The notes under the pieces are model-generated. The model was not told the DNA's origin and ran no database searches. It saw only the letters and a program-made list of their open reading frames with translations. DNA of 64,000 nucleotides, taken from Cynocephalus volans. Its lineage: Eukaryota > Chordata > Mammalia > Dermoptera > Cynocephalidae. Of this stretch, positions 11,171 to 22,105 are shown piece after piece; positions within the stretch are counted from its first letter, which is position 1; every line of letters starts with the position of its first letter. The position numbers were made by a program, and so were the translations under genes. Where the stretch lies: NCBI RefSeq assembly GCF_027409185.1, contig NC_084469.1:99449835-99513834 (forward strand), read 5' to 3'.

Positions 11171-11569
11171 TCGACTCAACCAATGGCATTCTTGAGGTTT
11201 GGGGGCAGGGCAGGAAGATGCAAGTGGAGACTCAACCAGCAGGGATGGGAGCAGACGGAGAGAGTCTAGACAGATACTGGAACCCCAGATAAGTGGGTGC
11301 AGACGGCTGCACTAGGAATGGGTTCCAGGGTCCCCCCTCCTCCAACCAGGACTAATCCATGCCTAGCCTGGTGCTTCCAATCTTTGCAGAACCCATCTGG
11401 AGTCACCCCCTACATGAAAACCCTCACTGGCTCCCCAGCACTCTTAAAGTAGCACGTAAAAGGTGCATTTATAGGTCCTTTACAATCCCTAGAAATTGGC
11501 TAGCCCTAGGAGGGGCCATCTGTCAAAATCAGCAAGGTCCGGATGTCAAAGCATCAGAATGCAGAAAAT

Positions 11570-11960
11570 AAAAAAGACATGCATAATACAGAGACAGACA
11601 TGCACAGGAGAAAGACCATGAGAAGACACAGGAAGAATACGGCCATCTATGAGCTAAGGAACGCAGCGGCTACCAGAAGCTACGAGAGAGACCTGGAATC
11701 GATCCCTCCCTCACAGCCCTCAGAAGGAACCAAGCCCGTCAACGCCTTGATTTTGGACTTCTGGCCTCTAGAACTGTGAGACAGCTGGCTGGTTAGCTCA
11801 GTTGGTTAGAGCACGGTGTTATTACACAAAGGTCAAGGGTTTGGATCCCAATACTGAATAATAAAGACACTCCTATCACTGCCAAAAAATTAATAATAAT
11901 AATAAGGGTAGAACTGTGAGACAATAAATTTCTGTTGTTCCAAGTGACCGAGTTTATCAT
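11570..11960 (+). mobile_element. MLT1-type MaLR LTR, sense, split by a SINE
   Basis: ACTTCTGGCCTCTAGAACTG and GACAATAAATTTCTGTTG are the MLT1 3' half in sense orientation. A SINE with 13-base target duplication interrupts it. Confidence 0.75.
11783..11909 (+). mobile_element. tRNA-Ile-derived SINE with 13-base target duplication
   Basis: A box TTAGCTCAGTTGG and B box GGTTTGGATCCC. The flanking duplication AGAACTGTGAGAC occurs at 11,770-11,782 and 11,910-11,922. It carries an extra segment before the tail. Confidence 0.88.
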
Positions 11961-12174
11961 ACTTTTTATATGATAAAAAGGGGGCACGAGGGCTCCATCT
12001 TCTCCACATCCTCGCAAACCCTTGCTATTTTCTGTTTTATTGATAACAGCGTCCCAGGGGGTGTGAAGGAGAGTCTCCTTGGCATCACAGATTTTTGTCT
12101 CTCAAAAGTGCAGCCCGGTTTTCTGTTGTCTTCTGGCAGTTACAGATGCTGACGTTCTCCTAGGAATTCCTCTC

Positions 12175-12273
12175 TTTTTTTTTTTTGCATGGCTGGCTGG
12201 TATGGGGATCTGAACCTGTGACCTTGGTGTTACAAGACTGTGCTCTGACCAACTGAGCTAACCGGCCAGCCTG
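12175..12273 (-). mobile_element. tRNA-Ile-derived SINE, antisense
   Basis: Poly(T), then GGATCTGAACCTGTGACC and GACCAACTGAGCTAACC. Confidence 0.85.
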
Positions 12274-12836
12274 AGAATGCCCTTTGACCTTCTGTCTCAC
12301 GGAAGGCCCGATGTAGCAGGAGCACGTCTCTTCTTGGGGGCTGGTGGTTGGGAGCGTCTGAGAGTCAGGAGCCCTTTCCTGGAGATGCATGTTTATTTCG
12401 TTGTCTCCTCTGCCTGTTTTCTCTCTCTAGGGTGTTGGGATTTCCTCTTTGTTTGGGGGTTCCTGGCTCTGATCTCCAAGTGTCTTTGTGGTGCAGCATT
12501 TTCTTCTGCCTCCTGGCCAGCAGTTTTCTTCTCAGCCTGACTGTCTGTCCTTTCCCTCGGTCAGGTGACAGCTCAACAACGTGACGGCTAAGCCAGGTCT
12601 GCAGCCCCAGATGTCTCTTTCACCCTGCTGTTATGGAAGTGCCCTTCTGATCCTCGCTGGCGGTCTGGTGTCATACAGGATATACTGGACATGCAACTGT
12701 CCCTTGTGCAACTTAGGCTTCTGCTCTGAGGCAGCAGCTGATCCTATTGAGAGTTATCATCCTTCAGGCTTCTCTCCTCTGTCCTTTGTCCCTTGGTTGG
12801 GTGGGGTGGGGAGGATGACTAGAGTGGCCATAGGTT
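12274..12836. other. Intergenic, nothing recognised
   Basis: No gene or known repeat recognised; low in repeats, moderately GC-rich. Confidence 0.5.
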
Positions 12837-13075
12837 AGGGCTGGCCAATTAGCTGAGTTGGTTAAAGCATAGCGCTGATAACGCCAAGGTCCAGGGTTCA
12901 ATCCCTATACCATTCAGCCACCAAAAAAAGAAAGAAAAAAAGAAAAAAGAGAGAGAGAGAGAGAAGGCTGGGCAGTTAGCTCAGTTGGTTTGAGTGCAGC
13001 CTTACAACACCAAGTTCATGGGTTCGGATCCCCACACCAGCAGCTGACAAAAAACAAAACAAGCAGAAAAAACAG
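12837..13075 (+). mobile_element. Two tandem tRNA-Ile-derived SINEs
   Basis: First unit has a tRNA-like B box GGGTTCAATCCC without the extra base; the second has GGGTTCGGATCCCC. An A/G-rich linker (AAAGAAAGAAAA, then GAGAGA) lies between. The two differ in subfamily, so they look like separate insertions or a mixed dimer. Confidence 0.8.
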
Positions 13076-13404
13076 AGTAGCCAGAGATTGATAACAAAGC
13101 TGAATAATGGATCTGTAGGTCGTGGGGCTCACCGTGGTGTCTATATATTCTCTCTACTTTTGTATATATTTGACATTTTTCATACCAAAATATTTCTAAA
13201 CACCCTGTATGATAGCCAGTGAGAAATGATGGTTGTACAAGGGTGTTTCCTGAAACACTGTCTGTAACAACAAAATATGTAGCACTTACATGTCACCCCA
13301 GCACAAGGTGGCCAGATAAATAATATTCCACACTTCTGCCCATCAAGGGAGGTCTCTGCAGACAGAAAAAAAAAATGAGCAAGTTCTCCCTGAACTGACA
13401 TGGA

Positions 13405-14030
13405 AATATTGCCAAGATGTATTAAGAAATGAAAAGAACCAGTACATTCCTAGCAGCACTGTTCATAATTACAAGAAGACAGAAACCATTGGAATGTCTG
13501 TCCATGGATGGATGGATAAACCCAATGTGGTCCAGCCAGAGAATGGAATATTATTCAGCCATGAAAAGGAATGAAGCCCTGACACATGTGCAAAGTGCAT
13601 GGACCTCAAAAACATTTTGTTCGGTGAAAGAAACCAGATTAAAAGTCCTCATATTGTATGATCCCATTTATATGAAATGTCCAGGACAGGCACTGTATTG
13701 ACATAGAAAGTAGATTAGCGTGGGCTGGCCGGTTGGCTCAGTTGGTTAGAGCACAGTGTGATAACACCAAGGTCAAGGGTTCGGATCCCCGTGCCAGCCA
13801 GCCACCAAAAAAAAAAAAAAGAAAATAGATTAGTGGTTGCCAGGGGCAGGGAAAATGGGGAGTTAATGTTTAGTGGGTACAAGGTTTTGTCGGGAGGGAT
13901 AAACATATTTTGGAACTAGACAGATGGCGATTGTACAATGCTGTGATTGCACTAAATGCCACTGAATCGTGCACCTTAAAAAGGTAATTTTTACGTTATA
14001 TAAATTTTACCTCAAAGAAAACAGATAAAG
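13405..14030 (+). mobile_element. L1M 3' end, split by a SINE
   Basis: GAATATTATTCAGCCATGAA, CATATTGTATGATCCCATTT and GATTGTACAATGCTGTGATT follow the L1M 3' end in order. Confidence 0.8.
13719..13822 (+). mobile_element. tRNA-Ile-derived SINE in L1
   Basis: TTGGCTCAGTTGGTTAGAGC, GGTTCGGATCCCCG and poly(A). Flanked by GAAAGTAGATTAG and GAAAATAGATTAG, a target duplication with one change. One of the least diverged copies. Confidence 0.88.
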
Positions 14031-14279
14031 GGAAAAAAAGGTAATCACTGAAAGCACCTAATTTCATTTGCAAGTAAAATAAATTTTCAACCAAAAGGAA
14101 AAAAGATAAGTACAGAACCTTGTATAAGTGGGCTAACATTTGTGTTTATTTTTGTTGAAACATATTGATTATACATACTTGTGGGGTGCAGAGTTGAACA
14201 TCAATACAAGTACGCAATGTGTGATGTGTCTGTTTTTTAAAAAAAGAATATACGTGTATGTATCAGACACAGACAGGAT

Positions 14280-15040
14280 TCTCCTACCTTCCCTGCCCGG
14301 AAGACTGCAGTGTAGGGAGGCAGGGGAAGGTCCAAGAGGCACGGGGAAGGTTTCCAGCTTTGCATCCTGGGTTCAGATTTGCCTGTTTCATTTCCCAGCT
14401 GTGGGGCCCTGGTGAGTGACCTGGTGGCCCTGTGTCTCAGTGTCCCCACTGGTGCAAAGAAACGATAGCAGAGCCTTGCCTTGGGGGTCTGTTGTGAGGG
14501 TCCGGCTGGTACAGAGTGAGCACTGCATGAATGAGGGAGAAAGAGGAGCTGTGATGCCCGGAGAACCAGACAAGGAAGCCCTTGGGGGACCCAGCTTCTC
14601 TCCCTGCCCCTCCTCGGTCCAGCCTGACCTCCTCCTCGGGGCCTTGCCGGGTCTTCCACCACCCCCTCCTTCGCCCCCGAAGCCTCATTCCCAGGCATCC
14701 AGCCAAACTCCCAGCCATGTGCTCAACCCGCCCTTCGCCCAGCTGCTTCCTGTGCTCAGACAAAGATGGCTCTGTCCCCAGGCCACCCCGGCCTAGGCAA
14801 GCCCAAGCACCCCACACACCACCCCCTGAACCCTGCCATGTCTCTTTGTGCCCAGCCCTGGCCTTGTGCTCCTGGGCACTCCTGCCTGCCCTGTCTCCGT
14901 CCCTTCCTCAAGTCTGTGCTAATGGGCATTTGGGAGTCTCCTGGCCCTGGGCATACACGGTCGAGTCCTATCTACAAGAGGGGGCTCCAGGACTGCACAA
15001 AGTTAGAGGGGGGTGTGGGGGAGGGAGGGTAGGTCTGGAA
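14280..15040. other. Intergenic, GC-rich; MIR near 14,390-14,540
   Basis: A probable MIR lies at 14,390-14,540. The rest is GC-rich single-copy sequence with overlapping open frames on both strands that I do not accept as genes. Confidence 0.45.
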
Positions 15041-15400
15041 TGACTCAGAGTGACCTTAACAGGATGACAGTATGGGGGGGCATCTCAGGGTAATGTTAGT
15101 GGTGTGACAACGTGACAGCGACAGATGACAATGTAATAGGAACTGGGAATGATGGAGAGACAGTTTGACAGCAACAGGTGACATAGTATAAAAAACAACT
15201 AGGGACTGGTATCATGTTGGTAGAAATTCTGTGTTACAGTGACACAGTACTATAAGGACACAGTGTATAAAAGTGCCAGGTGACAGCAGGGGACAGCATT
15301 GCAGTGAGAGACAACAAGGATAAGACAGTCTGAGACAGTGGTGGACGACAGTACGGAGATGGTAGAGAGGGTCAGCGACTAATAACAAGGTAAGAGCAAT
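15040..15400. repeat. Degenerate GTGACA-rich tract
   Basis: Many short blocks of GTGACA or GGACAG with irregular spacing, such as GTGACAACGTGACAGCGAC. It looks like a decayed minisatellite. Confidence 0.5.
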
Positions 15401-15409
15401 ACAGGACCT

Positions 15410-15885
15410 TGCCATGATACAGCATACAGGACCTTTGTCGTCTCTTGGGCCACCAGCTGACTGGACCCTCTCCCTAGGTCTGGGAAATCCCTCCTTCATG
15501 AGGTGGATTCCAGGGCAGAACCTCAACACCCAATCCCCATTTTCCCAGCCCCCCTCGCAGCAAGGAAGGGGCACATCCTGCCAGTCACCCCACCTGTCCC
15601 AAACTTCCAACAGAAGCTGGTGTCAGAAGCCTCCGACTGCATTTGCTGGGGGTGGCACTGATCTTCAGTGTCCAGGTTCATCAAGCGGCACTGGAGCCCG
15701 GGGAGGTAATGGACAGTATCTTTGTGGGGTCAGATATGCAGGTGATTCGGGTCAACTTTGCTGGCTGCAGAGCCTCCATGCTTGGTTCTGCAGTCTCCTG
15801 GGAATCTGCGCCCTTTCTGCCAAGACTGGCTGGTGCCGATGTCCCTGGCTTGCAGTTTCGAGAATGCCGACACTCTGGGTGATGG
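15410..15885. other. Intergenic, nothing recognised
   Basis: Sequence between two GTGACA-rich tracts; no gene or repeat recognised. Confidence 0.4.
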
Positions 15886-15889
15886 TATG

Positions 15890-16240
15890 ACTGTTAACGG
15901 GTGACCATGTCACAGCAACGAGGCGAGGTGTGAAGGTACCAGGAGACAACATGCATGTGACAGGCAGCCAAGTACCCAGAAAACAGCAGGGCATCACATT
16001 GAGAGGTGACAATCAGAGAGAGTGACAGTGACTGGTGACTGTGGAATAGGAACTCGGTGTTGACACAGTTTCAATGGGGAGACTCTGACGTACTTTTTCT
16101 TTGTGACAGTCCTTGGGTGGTGCTGTGATACCAGTGAGGTTGAGAGCCTAAATGTCCCTTCATGACAATGTGATGTAAGTGACATTGTCGGTGTGACCTC
16201 ATGGTAATGTTCAGCAACGTAACAGACCAAGGCAGTCATA
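15890..16240. repeat. Second GTGACA-rich tract
   Basis: Resembles 15,040-15,400 (GTGACAATCAGAGAGAGTGAC, read as separate short units). Confidence 0.45.
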
Positions 16241-18019
16241 TCATTGGAAGGCAGAAACCACAGGACATGATGGAGCAAGATGGTGGGACTTTAGTGTGGG
16301 GGGGTACAATGACAAGTCCCCACTCTCTGCTGTCATTGAGAACTTCTGGGTGCAGGGACTTCCAACAACTCCACATCTCCTTGGTCTTGCCACACCCTGT
16401 GGATTCCCTCTCCTTTCACTTCTGGAGATCAAATAGGGAGACTTCTAGAATGCAATCACTGCTTGACCCTCTCTTCGTCCAGGAAAGCCTCTCTCTGGGC
16501 TTAGCCGCTGCAGCATCGGTCATGCTGTGTTCCTGGTATAGGACTGTCCCTCCCACCATTTGCTGGGCTGCTTCTGGAGCCCTCAGTGCCTGTCCCAATG
16601 GCTTTGTAAGATATATACTTGTTGGCTGAAGAACTGGACCTCGGTAAAGGACTCCAGGAAGAGGTGACAGAAGCGTCCCGGGAAGTTGGCCCACCCACAA
16701 CAGTCCCCGGGCTGTCCCACACTGGAACCCCACACCTCTGTCACTGCTGATCCAACTTGATCCTGGGCTTCCATCCCTGGCCCACCCTCTCCACACCTCT
16801 CCACACCTCACCACCCTGCCTGAGCTTGCACACAGGCCACAGGGACCCAGTTCCCTTGACCAGAATAAATTGAATCTTGTCCTTGAACTCTCCCTCTGCC
16901 CCACACTCCCCCAGCCCAGCCCTGGGCCACTCACTGGTCCCCAGACCCAGTCCCAGACCTTGGGGTGCAGGCTCTGGAGTGACTCCCCTTGCCGTGAACC
17001 CCTTCTGGGTGCCCCTGGCTTTTTCTCTCCCTTCCAGCCTCCCTCATGCCCCCTCCTTCTCTCCTCTCCCCCAATTCTGACACATTCCAAGCTCTCTGGT
17101 CTCCAGGCCTTTGTCTGTGCTATTTCCTTCACCTGCCCGTCCTTCCCTCCTCTTTTCTGATTTGTTTCCTTCTACTGAACCTCCAAGGCTCTCATCCCTG
17201 GGCAGAAGGCTCCTTCCCTTCCCCCACTCTTAGGGTCCATCCCTCTGGCTTGGGAGTATCAGGGTCCAGGTCTGTTTTCTGGGACCCACGCTGGGAGAGC
17301 CTTGACTGCTGGGCCAAGATCTTCCAGCTGGGATGTGGGGATCCTGGGCAGGGGTTCAGGAGGTCTCGATCTGGGAGGGCTCCTCTCCCCCGTCGCCAAC
17401 AACATGGTATCTCCCTCAAGGGCTCTTCTGCTGACGAAATGAGATAATGTGTATCATAGTCTTAGCACCACGCCTAGTGCGCTGTAAACACCCAATAAAT
17501 CCCAGCTCAAGTTGTTACATATTGTTTATTGATTGCATCCCAGAAATGCTATGATAGAAGCACGTTCAGCACAATCAGCTTTGGGAACTCAATAGGATAA
17601 ACTAACAATCTGGAGTGAGGAAGGGGAGTTTTGAATTGGGCTTTGCCAGATGCGTAGGAGTTTGCTGGGCAGAGTAATAGCTTTCTGGCAGATGCCCAAG
17701 TTAAGCGTCATGGGGGGTGTTCTCAAAGGTGGAAAAGTGGTGGAGAAGCCTAGAAATTTTCGCTTTCGATGTAGTCTCCAGACAAGGAGCTGAAATTCTC
17801 AAATCCAGCCCCTTTAACAGGTGGAGTAAGCGGGGGCTCAGAGAGATTTAAAAGCCTAGACCTTTTGAATTCTTAAAAACTCTTCATGTTGCGAATCAGA
17901 TGAAAAATGTGGGCCTCGTCTCCGGGAAACGCATCTTTGCCTGATGTCTTGCCTACATTTTTAGGGGCCTCGGATCTCAGCCTAGTTAAGAATCCAGGCT
18001 CCAGGCGCCAGGTGAGTTT
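16240..18019. other. Upstream of FBN3, mostly single copy
   Basis: Pyrimidine-rich, with a possible MIR near 17,430-17,510 (GATAATGTGTATCATAGTC). No gene recognised. A 238-residue minus-strand open frame at 16,416-17,132 has no family features. Confidence 0.45.
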
Positions 18020-18850
18020 CCAGCGTCACCCTCGGAATTCTCCGCGCCCCAGGGAGGGGGAGGCGGCCTGGGAGGACGTGCGGGAGCCTCCCAGGTGAGT
18101 CCTGGGACCTCCCGGCTCTGGCTGTCGTCCAGGCCGCCCCACATCGGAACCCCACCTCAAGGCCAGTGTCTATCCGAAAACTCGGCCCCTGCAGCCCCCG
18201 CCCGCCCCCGCCTCTCCCCGCCCCCGCCCCGGGAGCTACGAGGTGCAAACGCGCCCTCCCCCAACTCCTCCCGCCCCGGCTCCCCCCGCTCTCGGCCGCT
18301 CTTGGCGGGGAAGGCGGCGGGGTCGGCCTCTCGGCTCCGCGTTCCCGCCCCGGGCCCCCGGCGCCGCGGGAGCCGACCCTGCAGCGCGCAGCCCCGCGCC
18401 CGCCCGCTCTGGCCGCCTCCACGCGCGCCGCCTCGCAGGTAGGGGACGGCGCGGGGCCTGCGGCGGGGCCAGCACCGGGGTGCGGGGGGCGGGGGAGGCG
18501 GGGACAGGAGCGGGGGACGCGGAGGGGGAGGGGAGAGGGTTCCTTTGTTTGCAGCCGGCAGCCCCGGGCCCGCCCCCTCCCCTCTCCGCCTGGCACTCGG
18601 CGCCGGAGCAGGGCGCGGGCGCGGGGCCTGACCCGCAGGTGAGGGCGGAGCCGAGCGTGGGGGCGCCCGGGGGCCTGCGTGCTCGGCCCTGCCCGGGGCC
18701 ATCGCGGCCCGTGGGCTCCGGGGGCGCCCCCTCCCCGTCCGCCGAGCCCGGGACCCCTCGCTCCCCGGCCCCCTGCCGGTGCCGTGCGCGCCTTCCCGGT
18801 TCATTCATTGGATGGAGGCAGGGCAGGGGGGTGTAGAGAGGACCAGGTCG
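18020..18850 (+). promoter_or_regulatory. FBN3: CpG island; probable FBN3 promoter and noncoding exon 1
   Basis: This block is very rich in G, C and CpG, unlike the flanks, and lies about 1.4-2.1 kb before the exon holding the start codon, which begins with 5' UTR after a good acceptor. Several donor-like sites follow CAG (introns would begin at 18,094, 18,439 and 18,639), any of which could end a noncoding first exon. No TATA box is obvious, as is usual for a CpG-island promoter. The transcription start cannot be fixed from sequence alone. Long open frames on both strands here result from GC bias. Confidence 0.65.
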
Positions 18851-20172
18851 GGCCGGGCCGGAGACCCCGAGGCGGGCCGGGGTGGGAGGAAGGGCTCGTG
18901 GGCCCCGGGGCTGCCTGGAGGAGGCGTCCTCGCGGCGCACATTGGCCTCGACGTCTTGGAAGAAAGAACAGGGCGTCCCTCCCCAGCCGGGCCGGCCTCC
19001 AAAGTTCACAAGGGTCTCTCCCTTCTCTGGGGCCTTTGGGATCACCAGGTCCGGCTCTCAAGTCACCCCAAGGCCCAGAGAGTGGCATGGCCAAAGCCAC
19101 GCAGCTGCTCCCAGCCCATTCTACGCCCAGGCCTGGTTCCCCCTCGTTGAGAAGGCGGGTCTGAAAGGGGCCGCGAGGGCTCTCGGTCCGGCTTCTCTCC
19201 TCCAAGTATTTTGCTTCCACCTTCACACCTTTGGCTGGTCCGCTCCGCCACCAAGAGTGGCCCTGTCCCCACCTCCTCCCTCCCATCCTTCCTGGCTTAG
19301 GAAAGAGCCAGCCACCTCCTGGGGGTGGGGCTGGGGAAACGCCCCTGGTCCTCTTCCCCTCCCTCCTCTCTGCTTGGACTTCAGCTGGGGCTCAGCCCCT
19401 CACTCACTAATGGTGTGATGGCCTTACTTTGCTCATCTGTGAAGTGGGCACGAAGGCCGTCCCCTTCCTGTGGGGCACAGGGGTGCGCTCTACACTGGGA
19501 AGTTCCAGCCTATCCCAGAGTGTCAGCTGTGTCCCACAGACTTACCACCTTCTCCCCCCACCCCACCCCCACTTTTTACCCTGTCCCCTCGGCCCTCCCG
19601 GCAAGAATTCTGGTCTTCTTGGTGCCCCATGGATTCCCATGGAATCAGCCTCCAACTCCTGCTGATTCTCCCTCCATTTTCCCTGGAGTCCTGTCTTCCC
19701 CCCTCTCTTTCATCTGGGCACCTGCCCCAGCCTCCCGGCCTGCCTGCTTCCCTCAGGGCCCCTGCAGGTCTCCCCCACTTCATCTAACACCCGCTTCTGA
19801 CCTTGTCCCTCCCACTTACGGCTTTCAGGGGCTCCTGAGTTGCCCTTGGCATACAGGAGACGCTCCATTACACAGCCACGCCCACTCCTGCCGCCACCTG
19901 GCCCCACCTGGCCTCCTTCCCCTGCACTCCTATACACCCCTTGCCCCAGGACCCTTCTCTTGGCTAACTCGATCTGTGGGTCGTCTGTCACACCTCCTCC
20001 AGGAAGCCTCCCCTGACTGCTCAACTGCTCCCGGGTTGGGGCTGGATGCCTCCCTGGGCTCCCACGGCCCTGGGGCTGCCCCAGCCTGGCAATCACCCCA
20101 CTGCCCCTGGTTCTGTTGGATGCCCCTTGGCCAGGGGCTTCTTCTGGGGCTGACTCTGCTTTCTCTTCACAG
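18851..20172. other. FBN3: FBN3 intron 1 (upstream of the start codon)
   Basis: GC-rich, no repeat recognised. A 376-residue open frame (19,325-20,455) crosses into coding exon 1 in another frame and is not accepted. Confidence 0.5.
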
Positions 20173-20386
20173 CCTCCAAGGGACACGTCATGACTCAGGA
20201 GGGTCTGTGCTTGGCAGGGAGAGGGGGTGGAGCCCTCACCATGGCCCAGGCTCCCCTAGCTCGGTTCCTGCTGGCCTGGACGGCCCTGTTATGCGTGGCG
20301 GGTGGCCAAGGCCGCTGGGATGGGGTGGTGGAACCTGCAGGTTCCGGACGTGTGCGGAGGAGGGGCGGCCCCAGCATCTTGCATGG
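20173..20386 (+). CDS. FBN3: FBN3 coding exon 1: 5' UTR end, signal peptide, N-terminal propeptide
   Basis: The exon follows the acceptor TCTCTTCACAG and ends ATGG before GTGTGTG. Translation from the ATG at 20,190 gives residues 1-66. A second in-frame ATG at 20,241 (Met18) sits in a stronger Kozak context (CACCATGG) and is followed by a typical signal peptide core, ARFLLAWTALLCVAGG. I took the first ATG because its MTxEGL start resembles human FBN3, but Met18 may be the main start. RVRR at residues 54-57 matches the furin-type site that removes the fibrillin N-terminal propeptide. The donor GTGTGT is weak. Confidence 0.9.
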
Positions 20387-20520
20387 GTGTGTGCTGGTCC
20401 TCGGGATGCTGAGACACCCATGGGGTGTGGGCTTGGCGGGGCTGTCCTGGGGTGAGAGGCATGCCCAGGGGACGTCCAACCAGGCGGGGACTCACTGACC
20501 ACGCCGTGCTCTCCCCAAAG

Positions 20521-20603
20521 GCCGAATGTGTGTGGCTCCCGCTTCCACACCTACTGCTGCCCTGGCTGGAGGACTCTGCCTGGCGGGAACCAGTGTGTCG
20601 TGC
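20521..20603 (+). CDS. FBN3: FBN3 coding exon 2: fibrillin unique N-terminal domain
   Basis: Residues 66-94. The sequence reads [18 protein letters not shown], the conserved fibrillin N-terminal core with four cysteines, a region that in the family takes part in head-to-tail microfibril assembly. The acceptor is CTCCCCAAAG and the donor CGTGC|GTGAGTG. This is the only exon that starts in phase 2; it ends in phase 1 and sets the pattern for all later ones. Confidence 0.93.
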
Positions 20604-20779
20604 GTGAGTGCGGCTGCCTTCTGCAGGTGGGGGGTGTAGGCAGGGGACGCTGGGACCCTCTCCTTCCTGCTGGCGAGTCCAGCCCTGTGTGCAGGTAGAC
20701 TTGGCCGGGGCCCTTGGCTGAACCACAGGAATAGCCCTTGCCTCTGTCCTCAGGCTCCCGGACTACCCTGCCATGATCA

Positions 20780-21110
20780 TTTCCTTTGTCCTACAATGTT
20801 CCCCTGTCTTTCTGTCTCTCTCAGTTTCTTTCTCTCAGTTTTGCTTTCTCTCAGCCTCTCTCGTTGATGTCTCTCTCAGTGTCCCCCTCTCCCATCATCA
20901 GTCTCTCTCTGTCCCTCTGTTGGCTTCTCCCACCCGTCCCCCCATCTCTTGGTCTCTCTTTCTCTGTCGGTGTCTCTTTCTCTATCTCTCTCTGTGTCTC
21001 TGTCTCTCTCTGTTGGTGTCTCTTTTTCTGTCTCTCTGAGTCTCTCTCTTTCTCTATCTCTTTTCCTCGGTCTCCCCCCATCCCGTCTCTATCTCTCTGT
21101 CTCTGGAACC
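20780..21110. repeat. CT-rich low-complexity tract in FBN3 intron 2
   Basis: TCTCTCTGTC and TCTTTCTC units over about 330 bases, a polypyrimidine tract on the sense strand. Confidence 0.85.
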
Positions 21111-21417
21111 TGACTCCATTCCCCAGGAGAGAGCCCCACCCCAACACAAGCCCCAGTGCCTCCAGCTTCTGACCTTGCAGTTCTGGCTCAAAGAGCATTT
21201 CTCTTCCAATGGCTCTAGCAGAATCCCAGAGCCTCAGCCTGTGCCACACCCCTGTCTAACCCAGACCGAGAGTCGGGGGACATCCCATGTGAACAGGGGT
21301 GTGTGTGTGTGCTATGGGCAGAGCTGAGGATGTGGATGACTGGCCGTGTCCGCCTCAGTGCTCTGGACGGCCCGAACTCTGTCCCAGCTTTGACTGCCAC
21401 CTGCTCTGCCCATGCAG

Positions 21418-21516
21418 CGGTCTGTAGGCACAACTGCGGCGAGGGCTTCTGTTCCCACCCCAACCTGTGCACCTGTGCCGATGGGACGCTGGCCCCCAGC
21501 TGCGGGGTAAGCAGAG
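21418..21516 (+). CDS. FBN3: FBN3 coding exon 3: EGF1
   Basis: Residues 94-127, a non-calcium EGF module ([16 protein letters not shown] and onward). Two donor-like GTs lie ten bases apart, GGG|GTAAGC and AGAG|GTGAGC. Only the second keeps phase 1 with exon 4 and gives the GVSRG linker, so I used it. Use of the first would shift the frame. Confidence 0.92.
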
Positions 21517-21666
21517 GTGAGCAGTCTCTTGGGGGTGGGAGTAGAAGGTTCCAGGCTTCCAGATGCCACTAAGAGCCGAGGCTAGTTTCACCTAGATCAC
21601 GTGCTTTTCCCAGACATCCTGGGGCCTGTCCGCACCTTACTGCCGGTCCCTTCTCCCCATCCCCAG

Positions 21667-21762
21667 GGTCAGGGTGCAGTGTGAGCTGCATGAATGGGGG
21701 CAGTTGCCGGGGGGAGTCCTGTCTGTGCCAGAGGGGCTACACAGGCACCGTGTGTGGGCAAC
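21667..21762 (+). CDS. FBN3: FBN3 coding exon 4: EGF2
   Basis: Residues 127-159, an EGF module of the non-calcium type with six cysteines ([25 protein letters not shown]). It starts after CCCCAG and ends CAAC|GTGAGTAC. EGF2 and EGF3 together with hybrid 1 form the rigid N-terminal region that binds LTBPs in fibrillin-1. Confidence 0.94.
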
Positions 21763-22009
21763 GTGAGTACCCCCATGGGACCCCCACACACACCTGGGCC
21801 TGGGATCCCAGAGGGTGGGTCTCTGCAGTCACCTGCCCCTGCCCCATGGGCCCCTCTTCTGGGACCAGAGATTGGAGGGGACATGCTCTTTGTCACAGTC
21901 GGTCTGGGCCAGGTTGTGGGGATTCCTGAATGAAGACAGGTTTGCTTTGGGGCCCCGGCTCCCTCTGCTGCTGGGGGACCTCCAGCCACCCTCTGTTGTC
22001 CCTCCACAG

Positions 22010-22105
22010 CCATCTGTGACCGCGGCTGCCACAACGGGGGCCGCTGCATTGGGCCCAACCTCTGCGCCTGTGTGTACGGCTTCATGGGGCCTCAGTGTAA
22101 GAGAG
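22010..22105 (+). CDS. FBN3: FBN3 coding exon 5: EGF3
   Basis: Residues 159-191, a third non-calcium EGF module ([25 protein letters not shown]). The donor is AGAG|GTACTA. The following intron of 1.9 kb is G-rich and contains the interstitial telomeric repeat. Confidence 0.94.

Noticed and set aside
16416-17132. 238-codon minus-strand open frame
   Set aside because: No recognisable domain, no splice or start context, composition like the surrounding noncoding DNA.
18157-19045. Several 160-270-codon open frames on both strands in the CpG island
   Set aside because: Arg/Pro/Ala/Gly-rich products on both strands at once, explained by GC bias and lack of stops.
19325-20455. 376-codon open frame upstream of and overlapping FBN3 coding exon 1
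   Set aside because: GC-rich intron sequence without domains; the true exon uses another frame and matches fibrillin-3.
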